DNA of 64,000 bases. Source: Lepeophtheirus salmonis. Its lineage: Eukaryota > Arthropoda > Copepoda > Siphonostomatoida > Caligidae. Each line of letters opens with the position of its first letter. The stretch's first letter is position 1. Below, one piece after another: positions 59,605 to 64,000 of this stretch. The position numbers and the translations under genes were made by a program. The stretch is from NCBI RefSeq assembly GCF_016086655.4, contig NC_052138.2, positions 1,054,001-1,118,000 of the forward strand, written 5' to 3'. The notes under the pieces were generated by a model. It was not told the DNA's origin, searched no databases, and saw nothing but the letters and a program-made list of their open reading frames with translations.

Positions 59605-60220
59605 TGTGATAATGATAAAAAAAGGAAGAAAATGAGAATTGAGACTTTATGGCTAAAACTAGTATAAGATTTATTCTTTTTAAAGTATACAAATAAATTC
59701 TTAAATTTCACTGTATTCATTATTTATAAACGGGATCTCGAATTTTCCCGAGATACAGCTGTAATACAATTTCCAGTAAAATGAGGAACTCTAGTTGATA
59801 CTGCTCTGGTAAATCTAATGTACATATTTTGCAAAAATCCTTTGTCGTGGGTTGAATACCATAAATCATATCTTCTATTCTAAAAACTATGGAAATATTT
59901 TGGGTAAAGAAGCCTTTCAATTTTATTTAAGATATTCAAAAATCAATTGAAAGGCAGATTACTCTCTGACACATCTGTACATAAACCCACGCTAGATTTA
60001 CAAATGAATTATGATGACTTCAAGGATTCTATGTAAATCCTTTTTCTCCACATGTGTATGTATTGATTTCCATTCATAATTAATATCTGCATCGAATTGT
60101 CTATATTATGCAGGTTTGATGATTGAGGTGAAAATCAGTGTGCTGTTCATACTTTCAGTTTATTTTTGAGTATCTGAGCTAAAGGGGAATCATTGGACAA
60201 CATAAATTTCATCATTCAGA
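59605..60220. other. No gene seen
   Basis: AT-rich DNA. The 66-codon minus frame is featureless. Confidence 0.35.
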
Positions 60221-60221
60221 A

Positions 60222-60891
60222 CCAAGTGGTACATTAAAATGTGAACAATTCCAATTTTAAATTTCAACAAGATATAATTGATTAATTTTACTGTCCTTGG
60301 CGGCAATGATGTCTTCCAGGCGGTGGCAGAAGGCTTGGCACTCCTAGCAGATGTAGTCGTCTATTATGGCGTTCAGTGCTAGCTGAAAGTGGCATTGAGG
60401 GCCCTGGTGTTTTGATAATGGACACTGCAGTCTCTCCCCGCGACATGTAATCGAATGGGCAGGCATCAGGGTAGTAAGGGTGCCAAAAGTGTCAAAAAAG
60501 AGTTCAAAAGAACTTAAAACAACTCATTCAAAAGAGTATTGCAACGAAGGAAATTGGACCTCATGGACTCGAGAATATTGGGCAGGGTTTTTTTTTAACT
60601 CCTCCGGGTCCAATTTAGACCTTTTGTCAGAACCCTTCTTCCTCTCTAACGTTTCGGAATTGCTGATGGCGAAGACGGTGGTCCTGGAGACACCCAGCTG
60701 CTTGAAGTGTGTGAATTAAAATTTGCAGATTACGTTCAAGTGTCATTTTCTCGACTAAGATTTCTTAAGCTAGAGAGCTAAGGTTTGTTTTGTTTTGTAG
60801 CTAATTGTTTAATATATTGAAATATGAATTAATTTCAATGATTTATTAATTATTAAATTAGTAAGTGTTCAGATTTAAATGAACCACTCTG
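60222..60891 (-). mobile_element. maT-like deletion derivative, copy 6 (670 bp)
   Basis: Ends CCAAGTGGTACATTAAAATG and (reverse complement) CAGAGTGGTTCATTTAAATC, then TGAACACTT. TA is intact on the right only. The minus strand holds the N-terminus (LGVSRTTVFAISNSETLERK-like, DPEELKK) and, after the deletion, the C-terminal region with DYICx(E)CQAFCHRLEDIIA-type coding. The second helix-turn-helix is also lost, so it is shorter than copy 2. Confidence 0.82.
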
Positions 60892-61049
60892 TAAATTTGT
60901 CTCTTTTTCGTTTTGTTTGAGAGAATGACTAAGCAATCAGCAGTATTTTCAGCGTGCAAACATTTTTTATGGCAACCAGAAGAGTGCTTTTTTAGAATTT
61001 AAACCCGCTATCATTCAAACGTAAGAAGAGAACATATATGTATAAAGTG

Positions 61050-61340
61050 CAACCACGATTATGTGTACTCACAAATGATGGAGAGGGAAATAGAGTATTT
61101 CTTGGTAATTAATAGGTATAAGTCCCTGTGAGACTCAGAGTAGAATCAAGGATCGACAACAGAGCCTTTCCTGCTAATGTCCTTGCTTGATAGGTAGTGT
61201 GGGAATTTTTAGATTTATTTACTTACATGGCTGCGAGCATCTAATCTTGTGAAACTTCTTGACAGCGAAACTGCTCTCTTCAATAACATTCTTTAAATTG
61301 TGACTACGTTCATTTTTACATGGACGAAATGTTTGAAAAC
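61050..61340 (-). mobile_element. Family B repeat, minus copy, diverged
   Basis: CAAATGATGGAGAGGGAAAT, CTCAGAGTAGAATCAAGGAT, TTGACAGCGAAACTGCTCTC and CATTCTTTAAATTGTGACTA (as written on plus) are the inverted block order, with extra internal sequence. Confidence 0.5.
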
Positions 61341-61500
61341 ATTCTGAGTCAATACGTTTTTAAATTTGAATTAAAGCGTCTTTTCAAAAATGTATAAATT
61401 GAAAGCTGGTTAGCTGAGTGATGTAAAAATAAATTAAATATTAAATAAATTGTTTTTTTCGATTTAAATTATTATTTTTTGTCAAATTTTGGGCTTTAAC

Positions 61501-62265
61501 ACAAACTGGCCCATTGAAATATAAGCAATAACTGATTCAATAATTAATCCAAAACAAATCTGAAAAGTCTATCTTACGTACAACTCGAGAAAGGAAACTT
61601 GAACGTGATCAACACATTTCCATTCGTACACTCCAAGCAGCTGGTTTCCAGGACCCTCATTTATACCGTCAGCAAGTTGGAGAGGGAGAAGGGCTCCGTC
61701 AAAAAGGCAAAACTGGACTTAGAGGGCTTAAAGAATATAGACCAGGCAAATCCCCTGAAGTCTATGAGGACCCATGCAAGAGATATCATGGTTTTACACC
61801 AAATTGTCCAGAGAACTTTAAAAAAGTGGATGGAAAGAGCCTTGTGAGGGTGGAGAGACCACTTTTGACACTAATCATGAGAGAAACCCATTTTCTCCAC
61901 TAAAATACTATTTTGAACTCTTTTTTGAACCTTTTGCCCCCTAAAACCATAATACCCACCCCCTCGACTACACCTTTTAGATGTATATCAAGGCGAAGCC
62001 TGCTGTGTCCGTCATCCAAGCACCAAGGCCCTCTAACCCACTTTCATCCAACACTGGGAAGCCATGACAGATGATTACATCTGTAGTGGGCGCCAGGCCT
62101 TCCGCCGCCGTCTGGAACCCATTATTTCTGTTAAATTAACGATTAATAGAGCTTTGACACACATCTATTTATAGTATTAATTTGGTTAAAATTATATTGC
62201 TAGTTTATAAATTATATCTTGTTAAAGATTAAAATTCAGTGTTCCGATTTTAACAAACCACACGG
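61501..62265 (+). mobile_element. maT-like deletion derivative, copy 7
   Basis: The right end (reverse complement CCGTGTGGTTTGTTAAAATC, then GGAACACTG) is next to TA. The left end near 61501 (TGGCCCATTGAAATATAAGC) is degraded. The frame 61599-61847 is a well kept N-terminus: MNVINTFPFVHSKQLVSRTL, KKAKLDLEGLKNIDQANPLK and HARDIMVLHQIVQRTLKKWM. After the deletion come TNAG-like DNA and a tail with MTDDYICSGRQAFRRRLEPI in the shifted frame (62063-62125). Confidence 0.8.
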
Positions 62266-62269
62266 TAAA

Positions 62270-62785
62270 TGAAAAAAAAATTTCAAAAATAATAAATAAA
62301 TAGAAATATTCACTCAAGCTAGTCAATCCAAAAAGAAAAATCCTATTCACGTCCTTTGATCCTACTAGAATTTAGAACGATCCTCCTTCAATATGCATAA
62401 ACTTTAATTACAAACCTGTCCGTTTAAAGTCTAAAAATGTTATCTGGGATCTGTTTCATCACTCAAAGATATTCCAAGTTACTGTAGTAGACATTCATGA
62501 GTGATTTCATGCCACGCATTCTTCATCCTTTAAACATCCGTAACTTCCTTTTGTGTAAAACATTCCAAAAATACGTTTGTTTCAATATTTAAATACCGTA
62601 ATTCCGGTTACTATTCAATTGTTTAAAAATATGACTATTGTGTAGCGAGGACAATTGTGTTATAGCAACCTGTAATATTAGGTAATTATTTTCACTTAAA
62701 ATAATATAATCATTCAAGATCCCTCAATTGTTGGTGGATTTTTTGTTTATAAAATTACTATGTACGGAGTAGGGTTTGTGTTTAT
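62270..62785. other. No gene seen
   Basis: AT-rich DNA with no recognised element. Confidence 0.35.
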
Positions 62786-62789
62786 TCAC

Positions 62790-62910
62790 TTTCTCTCATA
62801 GCTGATCGCAGCTAATCTAATAAAACTTCATGAATGCTAAGCTGTTCCTCTCCGAAATATTTTTTAAATTGTCAGGATGCCCACGTTCATAGTATGTTTT
62901 TGTTTTTTAG
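62790..62910 (-). repeat. Family B repeat fragment
   Basis: AGCTGATCGCAGCTAATCTA, AAAACTTCATGAATGCTAAG and AAATTGTCAGGATGCCCACG (as on plus) are the inverted head of family B. Confidence 0.5.
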
Positions 62911-62939
62911 CAACCTGACATATCATATTATTTTGAATC

Positions 62940-63700
62940 AAAAGGAATCTTATTATTAGTTATTTTAAATACTGGAGCAGGTTGTCTTCATCGTGGATTT
63001 CTAGTCGGTGCACTTCCACTTCTAGCTACTAAAGAGCAACTCATAATATTTTCTTCAAGAGTAAAGAACAGATCTGCTGAAACACTTTGGAATTGTTTCC
63101 AGAGAGCCGCTGGGTACGTTTCGGAGTGTTCATTCCAAAAGCTTTCACACAGCAAACCGAATCTTGGTCATGAAGTGGATAGGAAAGGCAAAAGCGAGCA
63201 TGGGTCCACATATGCCTTTCTATATTACTTTAGAGGCTATTCAGATGCGACTGTTCAGGAGAGATATAGAGAAAAACCAGAGTGTTAACCATCCGGTCCT
63301 CTTAGTCTCCAGACGTCTTCAGAATGTGGGTGAGTCTAACTTAGAATTTGGGAAATGGAGAATTCGTTCACCAACTTCAAGGACAAATGGTTAAACTATC
63401 GTCTTGCAACTTCCATAATCTTCACTATCAAATCTAGAGAAAATGAAGCTGATAAACTCTGCTCTTTCTGTAAGAAATAGATTGAATCTTCCTTCCATTT
63501 GTTCTAAGAATGTAATAAAATTGAGCCTGTGAAGAAAATTGTGGAAACAAAAATAGAAGAGAATATGGAATATAAATTTAGAAGGAAGATTGGCTTGTGA
63601 CTATGCCCCCAACAACAATGACTCACCTAAAAGCAGGCTCTGCCGTAACGAAAATTTTATGCAAATTATATTACAACAGAACGACATGTTAAGTATTATG
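62940..63700 (+). mobile_element. Non-LTR retrotransposon (LINE) 3' end, ORF2 C-terminus relic, copy 2
   Basis: TGAGCLHRGFLVGALPLLAT (from 62973) matches the hydrophobic segment of copy 1. The frame stays open through AAGYVSECSFQKLSHSKPNL and EHGSTYAFLYYFRGYS. Farther on, CSFCKK, a stop, ESSFHLF, a stop and EC give the zinc-binding C-terminal pattern with the His present (63450-63510), then IEPVKKIVETKI. It is broken by stops and shifts and lacks the reverse-transcriptase core. It is opposite in orientation to copy 1 at 6090-7020. Confidence 0.62.
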
Positions 63701-64000
63701 AACGTCCGGGATCGAGGATTTTATGAAGTGAGAATTTAAAATATTACGGTCATTTTAAGTTGTGCGTATATTTTTAACTGCTTTGGAGATCAGGGATTAA
63801 GGAGTAGGATTTTAATAATTATTGACTACTAGTTCTTATATTATCTTTTATTATTAATGAGCACATTGAGAGCGATTTATACAAAAGCCATGTCATTTTA
63901 TTAAATGTGCATATATTGTAATAATTGATTATTTAGACGAGTAAAAAAAATAGAATACTTTTTATTGTAAGTGAAAATGAGCACATCCTTTTCATTTGTA
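63700..64000. other. No gene seen
   Basis: AT-rich DNA after the LINE relic. It may include its 3' UTR. Confidence 0.35.

Overview
The window looks like AT-rich, non-coding DNA from an animal nuclear genome. Open frames are short, spliced-exon signals are present, there are no bacterial gene strings, and relics of Tc1/mariner, maT-like (catalytic triad spaced close to DD37D), hAT-like and non-LTR elements are very dense. This load fits an arthropod, and a copepod such as a sea louse is my guess. The species call is inference only.

The one convincing host gene lies on the minus strand. A 539-bp Ser/Arg/Pro-rich coding exon (14281-14819) ends in a good donor (GTAAGTG). A second exon (2793-3087) begins after an AG acceptor and runs to a stop. 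The phases fit exactly (two bases plus one base), giving a predicted 277-residue product across an 11.2-kb intron. I do not recognise the family. The intron is packed with mobile elements, among them a maT transposase tail, a LINE 3' end, an 86-bp tandem duplication and a mariner element that was itself hit by an 852-bp hAT-type MITE with a perfect 8-bp target duplication.

From 15 to 64 kb I see no confident host gene. The best-defined items are: a 1.7-kb hAT-like element with an 8-bp duplication and a nested maT element (16.2-17.9 kb); a nearly full-length but broken maT element (18.3-19.5 kb); a dead Tc1 DD34E element (19.7-20.9 kb); two short mariner deletion derivatives of one family (26.5 and 34.1 kb); a mariner with about 31-bp terminal repeats (37.8-38.6 kb); and at least seven copies of one maT-like, internally deleted family (23.6, 27.9, 35.0, 43.1, 50.6, 60.2 and 61.5 kb). 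Further items are several MITE and minisatellite structures, an inverted-repeat element with internal ~105-bp tandem units, and a broken copy of a protein-coding family at 47.1-48.2 kb.

No rRNA, convincing tRNA, CRISPR, operon or microbial feature was seen. No transposase examined is intact, so present mobility would depend on enzymes encoded elsewhere. The shared internally deleted structure of the 7-copy maT family suggests that this kind of cross-mobilisation occurred.
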